Shown: positions 1 through 12,545, numbered from the stretch's first letter. The stretch: 64,000 bases of DNA from Macrosoma leucophasiata (GCA_036365455.1 JAWQUS010000003.1:9382001-9446000), one strand, 5' to 3'. The notes: generated by a model from the sequence alone, not told the origin. Made by a program: numbers and translations.

Positions 1-856
1 TTGAACGTTAAATAGGTATATCATGGGTATATCCGTTGACCGGGTTCTCCTCAGCTAGCAGAGGAGGGCGGGGACACTTGACAGGAACAAAAATTGGCAC
101 TTAAAAGCATAATATTTTCGATTTTATCTAAACCAATTGGAGACAAAGCATCAAAAAATATTTTGTGATTTTCATTCATTTATGTCTTTGAACGGTGGTG
201 TGGTGATATTATTATATTATTGCGTTCATCATACTTTTGCATTCGCATCACAGTATTTTACATGTCTAGTCCCATAGCGTTCATTAAGTTTACCGAATAT
301 AAATCAATCAACTTGTGTGTTAATTCGAGTATCCACATGAGATACATATTTGTGTTTCCGTCGTGTGCGCCGAATATTAAAGGTTATTTATTTATTACCT
401 ATAATGGTGCCCGATGCATCAATGTACCCTCATTCCTCCTACCCGATATTTTTTTTTGATCGGATTTGATCGGAACAAACTCAAAATAATATACTTAAAG
501 TAAGTACTTAATAAATAATGATTGTATCAATAGTAGGTAAATTAACTTCAATTTCGGATGACTCGGTAGTAACTGTGGAGGAACGGGTGGAAGTGTTCCT
601 CCGACGAAAAGGGAGGATCCTCCGACCAGGCGAGGTGGTAGCGCCTGGCGGGCCGCAGCCCAACAATTGACGTTGGGAAGTTGTATATATGCCAACTCTT
701 GAGAATACTTCGTATGTGCGATGTAATTCGACTGCACGCCATCTACCGTACTAGATAAGTACTGTGAGGTTTCGTCTGTGTTCCACTAGTTGGCGCCTTA
801 ATGTAGTGGACGCTAGATAACCAAACATTTTTTTTGTGTACACAGACTTGCTGAAC
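1..856. other. AT-rich stretch without recognised gene
   Basis: No splice-consistent or family-like coding sequence was seen. A more GC-rich patch at about 555-680 is open in two minus-strand frames, but neither frame resembles a family I know. Confidence 0.5.
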
Positions 857-932
857 TTGAGAAAGAACGTAGGCTACTTAGTTATTTATAAAACGACATC
901 CACGCGGGCGAAGCTGCGGGCAACAGCTAGTA
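857..932 (+). repeat. Lepidopteran dispersed repeat tail (family D)
   Basis: The segment ends with GCGGGCAACAGCTAGTA. The same sequence occurs in reverse at 30567-30760, including the part that reads TAGGCTACTTAGTTATTTAT. Such tails are abundant in Lepidoptera. This is a 5'-truncated copy. Confidence 0.7.
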
Positions 933-2018
933 TTACAAAAATGTATTTTAAGTCAAATATATTTCCTATTTCACGTAACATTCCGTTGTGAGCAAGTTTA
1001 GGTAAACAAAGAATAAAATTAATTCAATACATTTTTATAAGGAAGAATTCCCATTGCTTTTGTTCAGTTAATTCTTTATACCTGACTAAGCAAAACATTG
1101 ATCTCGTTCATTGGTTGGAAAAAAAGAGCCTGTTAATATTTTGCATTTTTTTCTGAATTTCAATATTTCTTAACGATTCTAATACCGAAGACAAAATATT
1201 AAATATATTCCCTTTATTTGCGTTATATTTTTATTTTTCAAACAAAATGTCTACATGAAACGTAATCTAGCTCATTATATGTGGCAGGGAAATTATTAGC
1301 AGTGATTTGCATTTGAACTCTGGTTTAACTGGGGCGGGATATAATAGATGCGCTATCACGCCCAAGACCTAGGTCGATGAAGGGTTAGAATCTAATCGCG
1401 ACCACTTAGCATATTTAACAGTTAAACACATTAATGTTACATTTAAAAAACCGGCCTTGCACGACTTATGTGGAGTAAAAAAATATTTTCAAAATCGGTT
1501 TACGCATCTCCGAGTAATTAGTGAGCACACATAAAATACCTAATCCTTTTTAGAAGTCAGTTATAAATTACAAAAACTCCATAAAGTTCACATAAAAATA
1601 ATCATAAAAAGGAAAACGCCATTATTTGCTTCAAATTCTCATTAATAAGTAAATCAAGAAAATTGATTGGTAATCACTAAATTAATTAATTAATTAATTC
1701 TTATTCCTTTAGTCAGAGGGTAATCACTGATGGCCCATTAACCAAATAACTCGGTGAAATCATTTCATATTAAAATATTTACCTCTAAAGTCTTCCCTGA
1801 TAACTTTAATCATCTAATAATTAACTTTATGAGGAAAATATTGGGAACGGTTCCCAATATCGTACAATAATGATCGATTTGTATATTGTACATAGTATAA
1901 TATATCTCCTTCAAGCTGATAAACAAGGTCATCTACGTAAACACGTGCCTTGAGTTTAATACCACGTAATACTGTGTTGATCTATATAGCTTTCCAATTA
2001 ATTTTTTTAAAGCTTTAA
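933..2018. other. AT-rich stretch, nothing recognised
   Basis: No gene or repeat was recognised beyond a short (TTAA)n tract near 1679-1700. Confidence 0.5.
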
Positions 2019-2020
2019 AA

Positions 2021-2262
2021 TTTTTTTATGTAACGGAGGTGGCAAACAAGCATGCAGTTCACAGTGATAACAGAGGTCAAAATGCAGATGCGTTGCCATC
2101 CTTAGATGTTATGTCTCTGTGATAGTTATCACGGGGCCATATAACACCATCCAACCGGAACACGTTAGTGCTGAACACTACCTTTTAGCGACAGACTAAT
2201 TAGGTAATGCGGTAGTACCTACGCTCACTAGTTCCTACACTGGAACTTTACCACCAGTATTA
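2021..2262 (-). repeat. Family A SINE-like repeat, internally deleted
   Basis: Read on the minus strand it begins near the ACTGGTGGTA head and ends with GCATGCTTGTTTGCCACC followed by an A-run, as in the other family A copies. The segment around the CTGCAGTCATCACTTA motif is partly missing. Confidence 0.75.
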
Positions 2263-2387
2263 AAATATTTTAAGTATCAATTTTTTGGCAGCTATAATGG
2301 ATATAAGCAAGCTTTCATTAAAAGATAGGTATATTCCATGGCGGACTTTTTTGTGGATCTAACAAAGAGGAAATATTCCACCATACA

Positions 2388-2705
2388 CGTTTTACGTAAC
2401 ATCACGCCTGTTATCCCCGAAGGGGTAGGCAGAGGTAAATGCATGCATTCAAGCATACATGCAAACACCCACGATTCGCCGGTTACGTTTTTGGCCCATG
2501 TGGTGGCGAGCCTGTTGACAACTCTGGGCACATATTACCAAATTTCGAGGTACCAGGAAATTTTCCAGAAATTGGAAAAATCCCAATAGAACCAAAGATA
2601 AAGGACTTTATATCATTATCTCTGATAGCCCTCTACCCGGGAATCGAATCCAGGACCCCAGTGTAGTAGTAATGGCCTGGTACCACTAGGCTACTGAGAT
2701 AGCTA
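2388..2705 (-). repeat. tRNA-derived SINE (family B)
   Basis: The minus strand opens with a tRNA-like head: an A-box-like segment containing TAGCCTAGTGGTA, then a B-box-like segment GGATTCGATTCCC. A conserved body follows, with TTTGGTAATATGTGCCC and AACGTAACCGGCGAATCGTG. The same body is found at 12216-12545 and 44430-44612. RNA polymerase III promoter elements of this kind are typical of tRNA-derived SINEs. Confidence 0.8.
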
Positions 2706-3103
2706 AACTGGACAGGTTTTTGCAATAACATATGCGAGTTTATTTGCGAACCGCGAGCTCTGCTACTTGAACTCTACCACCAGGAAAACCATCAGCAATA
2801 ATATCATTTTTATCGACCATGTCTACTCACTTTAAGTTCCTAAACAAGCTAATTCTATTAGAGATATTCTTAAGTAAAATATTTTGTAACCTGAACGAAA
2901 TCTATGACTGAAGGAAGATATAAATGCAGAAAAGGCAAGGAAATTTGTTACAAACTTAAAGACTGAGATGCTTACGCTGGTGCATTTTGTCTACCGCTTT
3001 CGGTACTTGGCCAAACAGTACCTATATAATAACATTTTATAACATTGCGTAAGATGCATAGCTAATTTGTAATTCATTTTGTTACTAACTATACAACAAT
3101 TTG

Positions 3104-3458
3104 ATATGTTCTTAGGTTTTCGCGAGCTACACTCATTGAAATAAAACTATTTTTACGGATTTATCTCGCGTATATTAAACTAAAATGATTTTTAAAATCA
3201 ACCCGACGTTTCGGTCGCTTTTCAGCTTCCGTGGTCCCGGGCAGACTGAGGTGACATTTGTCTGACAGAAGTTTGAAAAAATTATATGTAGCTACCTCCA
3301 TCGATTTCGTAAACGCCTTGCCTGAACGCTACGCAAGGCGTTTACGAAATCGATGGAGGTAGCTACATATAATTTCTTCAAACTTCTGTCAGACAAATGT
3401 CACCTCAGTCTGCCCGGTTTAATATACGCGAGATAAATCCGTAAAAAATAGTTGAATT
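3104..3458. mobile_element. Foldback MITE, full form
   Basis: Outer arms of about 37 bp at 3145-3180 and 3417-3452 are inverted (left arm AACTATTTTTACGGATTTAT..., right arm its complement). A second, nearly perfect palindrome sits inside, about 3230-3415, centred near 3325. The sequence AATTTG flanks it at 3098-3103 and 3459-3464 as a probable target duplication. A related copy lies at 56743-56933. No transposase is encoded, so this is a non-autonomous element. Confidence 0.8.
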
Positions 3459-4143
3459 AATTTGTTGCAAAAATGTGATAACCGCTCTACCGATTTTGTG
3501 CAAACTTCACATAAACCATCTACTAAATAGTCCGAACAATGTCTGTACATTTGGTTTGGATAGGTGAGCCCGTTCTTGAGTTATAAAATTACAACGAAAA
3601 GTGGTTTCAATTTTTATATATTTATAGGTGTAGGTATGTGTTTGCATTGCTTTTACTCTATTACTAAATATAATTTAGATAGCATACCCGTCTCATATTT
3701 AAGATGCAGTTACGCATACGCTAGTTGTTAGGTACCCAGGGTTGATATTATAAAAGCTTTTAAACTTACTCCAGCATTTGATCCAATATTCTTGCTTGTT
3801 TGCGCAGATGCTGTTGGCAACGGATCCTCTAGTGCTCTATGTGCATGAGAAAATAAAAAAAATTGAAAATGCTTCTTTAGTCAAGCTTTGCACTTTGTAC
3901 AGTGAATATTTTGCGCTACTATCTCCGCTAAAATTTCATAATTTTTGTTGATTTAAATTTGCATAAGATTTGTTAGACAATACGTTTTAAAATAGAGCGG
4001 AGAAGCACGGATGTAAGATTTGTTATGCAGCGTACCAACAGGTCATTGACATATAGACAACTTATTTAACTTGAATACCGCGTTTTTTCCAATAAACGTA
4101 CGATTTATATGTATGAAACCATTCCAACTCTCTTCATACAGAT

Positions 4144-4398
4144 ACAGTACTCCACAATAAATATTGCATATCGAGGCTACGAAGGAGACAATCGGCTAGT
4201 TTCGACTTCATAGAGCGTTATCTCTGCTGCACACTGCCTACGCTGGCACTGATAGTCCGGTATTGGTCAAACCTTGATCAAAATGGTCGACAAACGTCAG
4301 ATAGATAAGGTGCGAAAGAGATAACGCTCTACAGACCCGAAATAAGCCGAAGTCCCCTTCCTAAGGTGGATGTGCAATATTTCTTGTTGGATACTGTA
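4144..4398. mobile_element. 255-bp TIR element (MITE family E)
   Basis: The ends are inverted repeats of about 30 bp. The left begins TACAGTACTCCACAATAAAT, and the reverse of the right begins TACAGTATCCAACAAGAAAT. Internal pieces such as GAGCGTTATCTC also recur in inverted orientation. A second copy is interrupted at 42268-43563. No coding capacity. Confidence 0.8.
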
Positions 4399-5589
4399 TA
4401 TGGTTCGTTGGATTTAGTTTTTTTTTTCCACATAATGACAAATTATCAGTAATTTAATCCATTGTTTACGTTATCTGTACTATTTCTGCAATATCTTTTT
4501 ATTTCATAGTGATTTTATCTCACTTAGCTCACATGTTCACATTTCCACGCGTGCGTCTTAATTTCAAAGTAGTTTGTCACTGTGAGTAAAATTAGTTTTT
4601 CGAAAAGAACTCTATGAGTGGATTTTTTCCCGGAAGCACCTATGGTTTCGCATGTATTTGCATACTTTCTAATCAGTTTAAGGAACCATGAGCAATTCCT
4701 TATGCGCTGTCCAATTGTTTACAGGATGTTTGACATACGATTGAGTTTTCTTGGTAGCAGAATGAATCTAGCACATTCTCTGGGTATTCACACAACCATT
4801 GATCAATATATAACTATTACAGCGTTAAATCGACCTGGCTGTTGATTCTTTTTCGAGAACGTTTCTATTTCTTAGAGCAGTAAATCAATATTCATAATTA
4901 ATTCACACAACAACAATATTCAATCGATATATCACTCGAAAGAACCACGTATCTCAGCACAAAGGGATTAATATGTGTATGTTTAACGATATTGACCACA
5001 GTTTTGTATTTTATTGTGGACATAACACGGTTCACGCAATAATTACTCGTAATAATCCAACAATACCGCCAATAAAATTACACTCAGCCGAACAAAACCG
5101 CACATAAACGATGCATAATGTGGTGTAATACGATACAGTCATGCTGATTTATTGAGCAGTAGGTTGACGTGATACATTGTTCAGTGATACTAAATGCAAC
5201 TAGGCTTTTCATTAATTCAATACACCGAATCATAATTTCAATGAAACCGAAACTAACTATGTGATCAAGTTTGAATTAAATTAAGAATTGTACCGTTCAG
5301 TCCCCACTATACTAAACGGTAATAATAGTTTTGATTCGATTAGAAGCATCCTTCTAGTCTTACTAAGTCAATGAAAAGCAAATACATTTCTGCTTTTCAC
5401 TTCTTTCATTCATTTCTGCTCCCTTTAGAAGTGTAAACATGCATTTTATCTTCAAACTTTATAGCGAGCGACCATTTTGTATTTTCTTATTTGTAAAAGC
5501 TTGGCTCAAGAACTACTAAATCGATTTTGATCACTCTTTTGCTAATATGATGCTACGTTATCGCTAAGTAATAATATAAGCCAGATTGT
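4399..5589. other. AT-rich stretch, nothing recognised
   Basis: No conserved reading frame, repeat family or structured element was recognised on either strand. Confidence 0.5.
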
Positions 5590-5740
5590 AAGCATGTATG
5601 TATTTTCACGCCAGGTCCCTAACGGGATAGACAGAGAGTGTGGAGCGCCAGATATTCCGGTCCTGACAAACTTCCCGTGCCCCATCTACCTTCGTCATTC
5701 TCTTCATACACGCACGCCGAATCCTAAGACTGTATGCAGA
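5590..5740 (-). mobile_element. LINE 3' coding tail fragment
   Basis: The minus strand matches the fuller copy at 47250-47520 (same CGCCAGGTCCCTAACGGG segment and spacing). That copy encodes a typical C-terminal tail of a lepidopteran non-LTR retrotransposon. This one is truncated after about 150 bp. Confidence 0.65.
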
Positions 5741-5925
5741 GATAAATTATTCGCTCCCGCAATGTAAATCAAGGTGTAAGGTAATTTAGATATAGGTACC
5801 AGGATCCTGAGTTTACATCGCCCATTCAACAAAAATTACGAATATACGACGACAGATTTCAACAAATGTATCGCCTCTGAAATTTAAAGTAGGTAATATA
5901 ATTTAACATAACAAATGCTAACATA

Positions 5926-6043
5926 AAACTAAGGCCTCAGGGGTGGCAACGCATCTGATTTTGATGCAGATGTCTATAGGCTGCAGTCATCACTTTACAT
6001 CCATGTCAATTGCATGCTTATCTGCCTACATAAAAATATATTC
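5926..6043 (+). repeat. Family A repeat, 3' fragment
   Basis: It covers only the 3' third of family A (from AAGGCCTCAGGGGTGGCAAC to the TACATAAAAATA end) and lacks the head, as expected for 5' truncation. Confidence 0.7.
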
Positions 6044-6478
6044 TTCATTAAATAGAAAAATATACTTTATTTGTACCTATATTGCACCCGTGTAAAGCCT
6101 TTACCTGCGGCTCGTTAAATATATACAGAATTACATAGGGATTCGCTTAATTCCGCTTCGTAATGTTCATAACTTTATTCATGAATGACTCTCAAAGTGT
6201 GCTGAAAAGCACACTATTAGTGAAATATTTTAATACCTGCATGATTAAGTGCAAAACTGTACGTTTCGCAGCTTACGGCTCTTGATGAGTTATTAGCCAA
6301 TGTAAATTGAAGCAGGACTTGCTTGTCAGCAATAGTACCAAACTTTTTAGTGGGACTGATTTCAATTCAGAAGTGGCTCTCCACTCTCATTGGTATGTGG
6401 CAGAATACAAGCGAATTATCAAGCTTGCGTGAGCTTGCGCGTTGACATGGCACAGGATCCAATTAACCATTAACAATT

Positions 6479-6625
6479 AATGTAATATAGTCTATGTCAC
6501 CTTCACCAAGTGACATAGACTATATTACATTCATTGCACCCGTGCGAAGCTGTACCTTCACCGAATGACATAGACTATATTACATTCATTGTCATGTCTA
6601 TGTCACTTGGTGAAGGTGCACCTTT
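6479..6625. repeat. Foldback repeat with 22-bp perfect arms
   Basis: Arms at 6479-6500 and 6510-6531 are exact complements around a 9-base loop. Most of the same arm sequence recurs at 6566-6600, followed by a further inverted piece, so the unit is a partly duplicated palindrome. Confidence 0.8.
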
Positions 6626-7910
6626 CTATTGGTGAAAAACATTTTGAAATCAGTTAGATTTAGTGTGAAAACGTTACTAACAAACATACAAAAATGTTTC
6701 CACTTTATAATATTATGATTATTACTCTGATACTAATAATGAGGCCTGGTTCGTATCGGCTCGACGTTACTATTGCATATTTTAAGATGAAAAAGCAGTT
6801 ATTGTGGGACAACTGTAATAGTTAGATATAGGAAACGCAGACATTTACGTTGATATTAATGTCCTTTATAAGACTCTAGATTCTCTAGAACATCACTTTG
6901 CTCTATTGTCTGTAATTTCCACGGCGTAAGCTATATATGAGTTCTTTGTTAGCTTTTTCACACATCGGGTTACATTGTTTAAACGAGATCAGCCAAAATG
7001 GTACACAGATTGTACATGAACGAATACTTTACATAAAATTTGTACACATGGAGCTGTAAATTTTTCAGTATATTATTATACTGAAACCCATCGGAAAAGT
7101 ATTTAAAACAGTTTTTGAAAAAATCTGTATTTTTGATATTTATGATGGCGTAAAAAGGAATGTAACGAAATCTAATGGCGTAGGATATAATTATTGTATC
7201 AAAAAGTATCGATTAATCATATTTAAAAAAAATCAATTACATAACAAATAAAAAAACTAAGTGCAAGTACAAGTTAGATTTCATTTTAAGGTGCCAACAA
7301 TCAGATGAAGACTTATTGAAATACATTCAATCAGGTTATAAAATCAACACAAAAAACTAAGTGACCCATTCGATCAATGGATCAATATTATTAAACATCG
7401 ATATTATTTGACAGCCGCCTATGTTGACAGTTGACACATTCGTTTTTGACGCTTTGATATGTCACCTCATGTCATCTGTCACGTCATTGATGATTGACGT
7501 GACGTCATTCACTTGCTTCTGCTCGTTGGATATTGTTGGCAAGTGGTTATATTCTCTTTGGTTGGCGTTCTGTGACTTCTCTGTGTTTTTGATTACTGGC
7601 TTGTTTTTGTGCTTTTTGAAACGGGTTTTGAGTGCTCTTGCGATTTGGATTACGACGATTGGATAACTTAGATTTAACGACGACCATTTGGCGTGATTAA
7701 AAGGTCGTTGTGATTTGCTTTCTGTTTTAGATAATGCCTTCATTCTTAATTTTTTTAAATTGGTATATCTCGTGAACCCGATTCGTCAACGAAATCAAAT
7801 ATGTTTTGAATAGTAGTATATGAACTAATGTCTAAAGACGTAAAGTTTTATTGTTGTACAATTATGTACCAATGTCCCATACAAAGTGGCGGATCTCCTT
7901 TTTTTTTATT
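6626..7910. other. Non-coding stretch with a palindromic TGACG-rich patch
   Basis: Around 7440-7515 several TGACG/CGTCA half-sites cluster, including the inverted pair GTCACGTCA / TGACGTGAC at about 7479-7504. It might be a promoter, but I see no downstream gene. The overlapping 93-codon minus-strand frame has no family resemblance. Confidence 0.35.
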
Positions 7911-8252
7911 TTTTTTATGTTATGGATGTGGCAAACAAGCATGCAGTTCACATTGATGTTAAGTGATGACTGCAGCCTATAGACACCCACACAAAGACCG
8001 AGGTCAAAATGCAGATGCGTTACCACTCCTGAGGCCTAAGGTGTTATGCCTCTGTGCCGGAAATTACAGGGCCGTACATTACTACCTGACCGGAACACGA
8101 TAGTGCTGAACACTACCATTTAGCGGCAAGTATAGCTCGCGGGCGTAGGCACCACCGCATTACCAGCTCGCGGGCGTAGGCACCACCGCATTACCCCTAG
8201 TAATGCGGTGGTGCCTACGTCCGCGAGCTCCGTCATTGGTGCTCTACCACAA
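7911..8252 (-). repeat. Family A SINE-like repeat with duplicated, inverted head
   Basis: The 3' part is typical. The head is present as two direct copies of GCGGGCGTAGGCACCACC and one inverted copy between about 8127 and 8235, making a long hairpin at the 5' end. Confidence 0.8.
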
Positions 8253-8309
8253 GTCCTTTGCACAGGGTTCCCTTTTTTCTCTATTAAAATATATATATAT
8301 ATATATATA

Positions 8310-8606
8310 GCCTATGTTCATCTATATACATCTATACAAATAAATAAAATAGGAGTGTCTGTTTTTAATATAAAAATAACCGCTTTTACTAAATGCATAT
8401 AAACTTATGTATACACGATACATATATCTAAACAACATTTTTTACAATTTTTGTCTGTCTGTTTGTTGGGGCTAATCTCGGGAATGGCTGGACCGATTTC
8501 GACCGGACTTATTACTTTTATATTAGTTGCGCTCACAATTTCGCCCGGGATACTGAATAATCATAAATTCTCAGGCGGACGAAGTCGCGGGCACAGCTAG
8601 TTATAA
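8310..8606 (+). repeat. Dispersed repeat (family D2)
   Basis: It runs from AAATAAATAAAATAGGAGTG to GCGGGCACAGCTAGTTA. The same arrangement is found at 55495-55795, and a piece of it in reverse at about 31760-31860. Confidence 0.7.
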
Positions 8607-8690
8607 ATAAAGTTGGATTCCAATAGTATAATAATTATTCGGAGCCTATTCAAATCAAACAAAAATATTAGTGTTAGAAAAGTAGATTAT

Positions 8691-9270
8691 GCTGGGCGTC
8701 GGTACGCTGGGCGTCTGGACGCTGACGACGCCCACCGTCCCGACGTCCAGCGTCTCGACGCCCAGCGTCCCGACGCCCAGCATCCCGACGCCCAGCGTCC
8801 CGACGCCCAGCGTACCGACGCCCTGCGTCCCGACGCCCAGCGTACCGACGACCAGCGTCCCGACGCCCAGCGTCCCGACGCTCAGCGTTCCGACGCCCAG
8901 CGTCCCGACGTCCAGCGTCTCGACGTCCAGCGTCTCGACGTCCAGCGCCCCGACGCCCAGCGTCCCGACGTCAAGCGTCTCAATGCCCAGCGTCCCGACA
9001 TCCAGCGTCTCGACGTCCAGCGTCCCGACGCCCAGCGTCCCGACGCCCAGCGTCCCGACGCCCAGCGTCCCGACGCCCAGCGTCCCGACGCCCAGCGTCC
9101 CGACGACAAGCGTCCCGACGCCCAGCGTCCCGACGCCCAGGGTCCCGACGCCCAGCGTCCCGACGCCCAGCGTCTCGACGCCCAGCGTCCCGGAGTCCAG
9201 CGTCCCGACGTCCAGCGTCCCGACGCCCAGCGTCCTGACGTCGAGCGTCTCGACGCCCAGCGTTCCGTAA
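8691..9270. repeat. GC-rich 15-bp minisatellite, array 1
   Basis: About 38 tandem units with consensus CGACGCCCAGCGTCC. The unit carries the near-palindrome GACGCCCAGCGTC. The first 35 bases run in the inverse orientation, so there is an inverted junction near 8727. Since 15 is a multiple of three, several frames on both strands stay open for up to 223 codons. These are not genes. A related array lies at 36475-36668 on the other strand. Confidence 0.9.
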
Positions 9271-9336
9271 TGTAATCTCTCTACGTGTACTCCGTAGCAC
9301 CGTGCGACGCGTAGCACCCGTAGCACACCGCAGACA

Positions 9337-9480
9337 CTCCGCCAAAATTATACAGCCATCAATCAGTGACATATAGTTACACGTGCACCTGTGTGCGTAG
9401 CACGTAGATAATTCCAAACGTCGCCCATAAGAGGGAAGGAGGTTGGGTGAAGCGGGGAAATCGGGCGGGACGTCGAAGTA
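9337..9480 (+). repeat. Dispersed repeat family F
   Basis: It shares CACCTGTGTGCGTAGCACGT and ATCGGGCGGGACGTCGAAGT with the copies near 19387, 20478 and 21290. No coding content recognised. Confidence 0.65.
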
Positions 9481-10219
9481 TACATATACATATTCTCAAT
9501 CAATCAATCAATCAATTGAGGTGAAGACAGCTTGCGGGATTCGTTTGATGGCTGCGATTAGACCACTTTGTGATAACTCGCAGCTCGCCTCTTGTCTCGC
9601 ATTGACTGACTCTTTATTGCCCTCTGTGTGACCTTGCGCTCTTGTAATGAGGAACATTAGAACATTTCGCTAAATTATAAATATTGGAACATGTGTATTA
9701 GCTTTTTTGAATATTCAATCGCTAGTGGTTTAACAAACACCTACACATTATTATAATAAGACAAGAAAGAAAAAAAAAGGAAAAAGAAAGAGAAACAAAA
9801 GGAAGATGTACATGTTCCAAAAAAAACTGATAGGGGGCAATCAAAGAAGAGTAACAGAAACCAAACAAACAATTTTTTAAATTTTTGTCTTTCTGGCTGG
9901 TACGTTACTTCTTCGAAACTATTCAACGGATTTGAACGCACTTGATGCACAGAAAGTTAAACGCATTTGATCCTCTAATGCTTCTTTGAACTGTACAGTA
10001 ATCCCTAAAGGACGTGCGAACAAATCAAAAAATCTCATCAGTAAAGGTTTTCTTAATTTAGAGATGAACCTATTCAGATGTGGCATATCTCGCCGATGGA
10101 TGTCTACGAAATAAATGACGTTAATATGGATGTTGTTTCAGAGGCTAGATATTTCACGTTATTACGAAGTCAAACAACACAGGGATGACAAATATTTCGT
10201 AATTAGCTATGAAGTTTTT
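9481..10219. other. Nothing recognised
   Basis: A (CAAT)n tract lies near 9497-9515 and a purine-rich patch at 9760-9810. No gene was seen. Confidence 0.5.
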
Positions 10220-10504
10220 ACTGGTGGTAGAGCTCCAGTGACGGAGCTCGCAGGCGTAGGCACCACCGCATTACCTAATAATATACTTGCCGCTAAATGC
10301 TAGTGTTCAGCACTATCGTGTTCCGGTCAGGTGGTAATGTACGGCCCTGTAATTTCCGGCACAGAGACATAACACCTTAGGTCTCAGGTGTTGTAACTAT
10401 ATTTTGATCTTGGTCTTTGTATAAGTGTCTATAGACTGCAGTCATTACTTACCATCAATGTGAACTGCATGCTTGTTTACCACTTCCATTACATAGAAAA
10501 AAAG
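10220..10504 (+). repeat. Family A SINE-like repeat, near full length
   Basis: It begins ACTGGTGGTAGAGCTCCAGT, continues through the conserved hairpin GAGCTCC..GGAGCTC and the body, and ends in an A-run after TTACATAG. Confidence 0.85.
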
Positions 10505-12215
10505 AATAGATTGAGTAGTGCAGCATTCTTGTGAGTTCCTCTACCGACACTCTTCACTCTACCATCGGTAATTAACTTCCCGCACTGTATTAATTCGATC
10601 ATAGATTCTGCGAACAAGGAAGTGCGACGAACGTAATTGTCTTTATCGATATCGAGTAAGATTAACTGCACACACATGATGCAATAACACTTCAAATCTA
10701 CATAAGCAAACGCGGAATAGGTATGTTAGCACCAAATCTTACCCACAGCAAAGCAAAGTAAATCAAATTATAATATTGAGGGCTTCTAATGAACCTTCAT
10801 CACACCGAATACAAATTCCTTTAAATGTGGGTCACAATTTGCTGACGCATGTAAGTATATGCCTTGCTTGCGAGTGACAGAGACAGCTGATTCAGATTTT
10901 GGAAACGCTAGACCGTTGGGAATGTTTCTAGTTTAATATATAGTCTCCACGGGCGATGTTAATAACCTTGTTACAGACAATTTGACGTTTCCACCTTCAG
11001 CTCGATACTCGTAAGGAATCTATATGGCCTTCTAAGGGCATTAAGTTACCTACGTGGTATGAATTGGGAACCGTTACATGGACGCCGAGATCGGAATGAA
11101 TGATTGGAAGGAACTAAATATGTTGCAATTATATTTGTGATTCAACTTTGTTTTAGTAGATCCTTTGGTAATATCCGCCAAAAAATACCATCTTGAAGAC
11201 ATAGAGGCAACTTGCTACCGCATTTACTTGCTGCTGCATTGCAGTATTTAGCGCGTTCGTGTTCCGGTCGGGTGTTAATGAATGGTAATGTACACAATAG
11301 CTTAATGTCAGGTTTTAATGTAAATATTTATAGACTAGGAGACTTTGGAGACGACACTCCATCTTCAAAACACTTCTTGTGTCTTTCTTTTAATATATTT
11401 CTTAATATTTTTTATGTTTGTAACATATTAACCGATAAGTATTGATTAAAATTGTAGACGAATAGAACTAAATTGACAAACCTGTTCAAGGTTTTTTGGT
11501 GCTTTTATTATTTAGTTAATTTAAACTCTATTGTTTCTTATATTTAAACTAGCGACCCGCGGCTTCGCACGAGTAGCATTTTCTCGTATTATATTGTAAG
11601 AACGCGCCCGCCTTCTTCGACAAAAACCGTGATATCTCGGTACATATAAGTACGATATTGATAAATGAAAGATATAAACCTACCTTAAAAACCCTTCTTT
11701 CCAACATTTCAAAAAAACATGAAGAAAATCCGTTCACAACTTTCCGACAGAGAAAATAGGGGAACTTTATAATATGTGGCGATAGTGATAGTAATAAATA
11801 AATACAAAAACTTACCATCAATCTGAACTGTATAAAGATCATTATCAAGACATTAAAAAGTAGTAAGTGTAACGACAAAAAGAGTCCGTCCGAAGTTTTT
11901 AAAAATATAAACATGAGTTCTATAAGTTTTAACGGTTACCGTCAAGACACTAGAGACCGCCGGCGGCGTGTGAACAATTAAAACCAATTGTCATATTTTT
12001 CACGCGAGCTGACACATTTATAAGTAACCAAGCAAACTGCAGCTTGACGACTCAGTTGGTCCAGCGATGTGTGACGAGCACTTAAACAGAAAATCGCCGG
12101 TTTGACCTCGCACCGAGATAAATATTTGGTTCAGGTGTTTTTGTTTAATAATATTAAAATGGGACCAATTTGGAAGTATACACGATAGTGCATACTTCCG
12201 TAAAAAGAAAATCGA
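10505..12215. other. Repeat-derived, gene-free stretch
   Basis: It holds a degraded family A fragment at about 11215-11290 and a reversed family D tail at about 11552-11780 (ACTAGCGACCCGCGGCTTCG). The remaining frames look random. Confidence 0.5.
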
Positions 12216-12545
12216 TCTGCCTCGGTAACCTAGTGGTAGCAAGCCACTATTACTACGGTGAGGTCCTGGGCTTGATGTCCCGGTAGGGGGTTATCAAAGA
12301 TAATGGTGTAAACTCCTTTATCTTTGATTCTATTGGGATTTGACCATTATCTGATTATCTGGCAATTCCCCAGTACCTCGAAGTTTGGTAATGTGCCCGG
12401 AGATGTCAACAGGCTCGCCGCCTGTAACATGAGCCAAAACGTAACCGGCGAATCGTGGGTGTTTGCATGTATGCTTACTGCCTACTCCTTCGGGGATTAC
12501 AGACGTGAAGTTACGTTCGAAGTTACGTTACGTAGATATCTATAC
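12216..12545 (+). repeat. tRNA-derived SINE (family B), near full length
   Basis: The tRNA-like head has an A-box-like CGGTAACCTAGTGGTAGC and a B-box-like GGGCTTGATGTCCCGG. The body then reads GTTTGGTAATGTGCCCGG and ends near CAGACGTGAAGTTACG. Same family as 2388-2705 in the opposite orientation. Confidence 0.8.

Noticed and set aside
7462..7743. 93-codon minus-strand frame with a basic composition
   Set aside because: No family resemblance and fully overlapped by an equally open plus frame.
8613..9417. Long open frames on both strands (up to 223 codons, PDAQR-, VGTLG- and PSVPT-type repeats)
   Set aside because: They are read-outs of the 15-bp minisatellite in different frames. All frames are equally open, and there is no start or splice context.
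11549..11914. 121-codon minus-strand frame
   Set aside because: Overlaps a family D tail and is phenylalanine/leucine-rich; no family signal.
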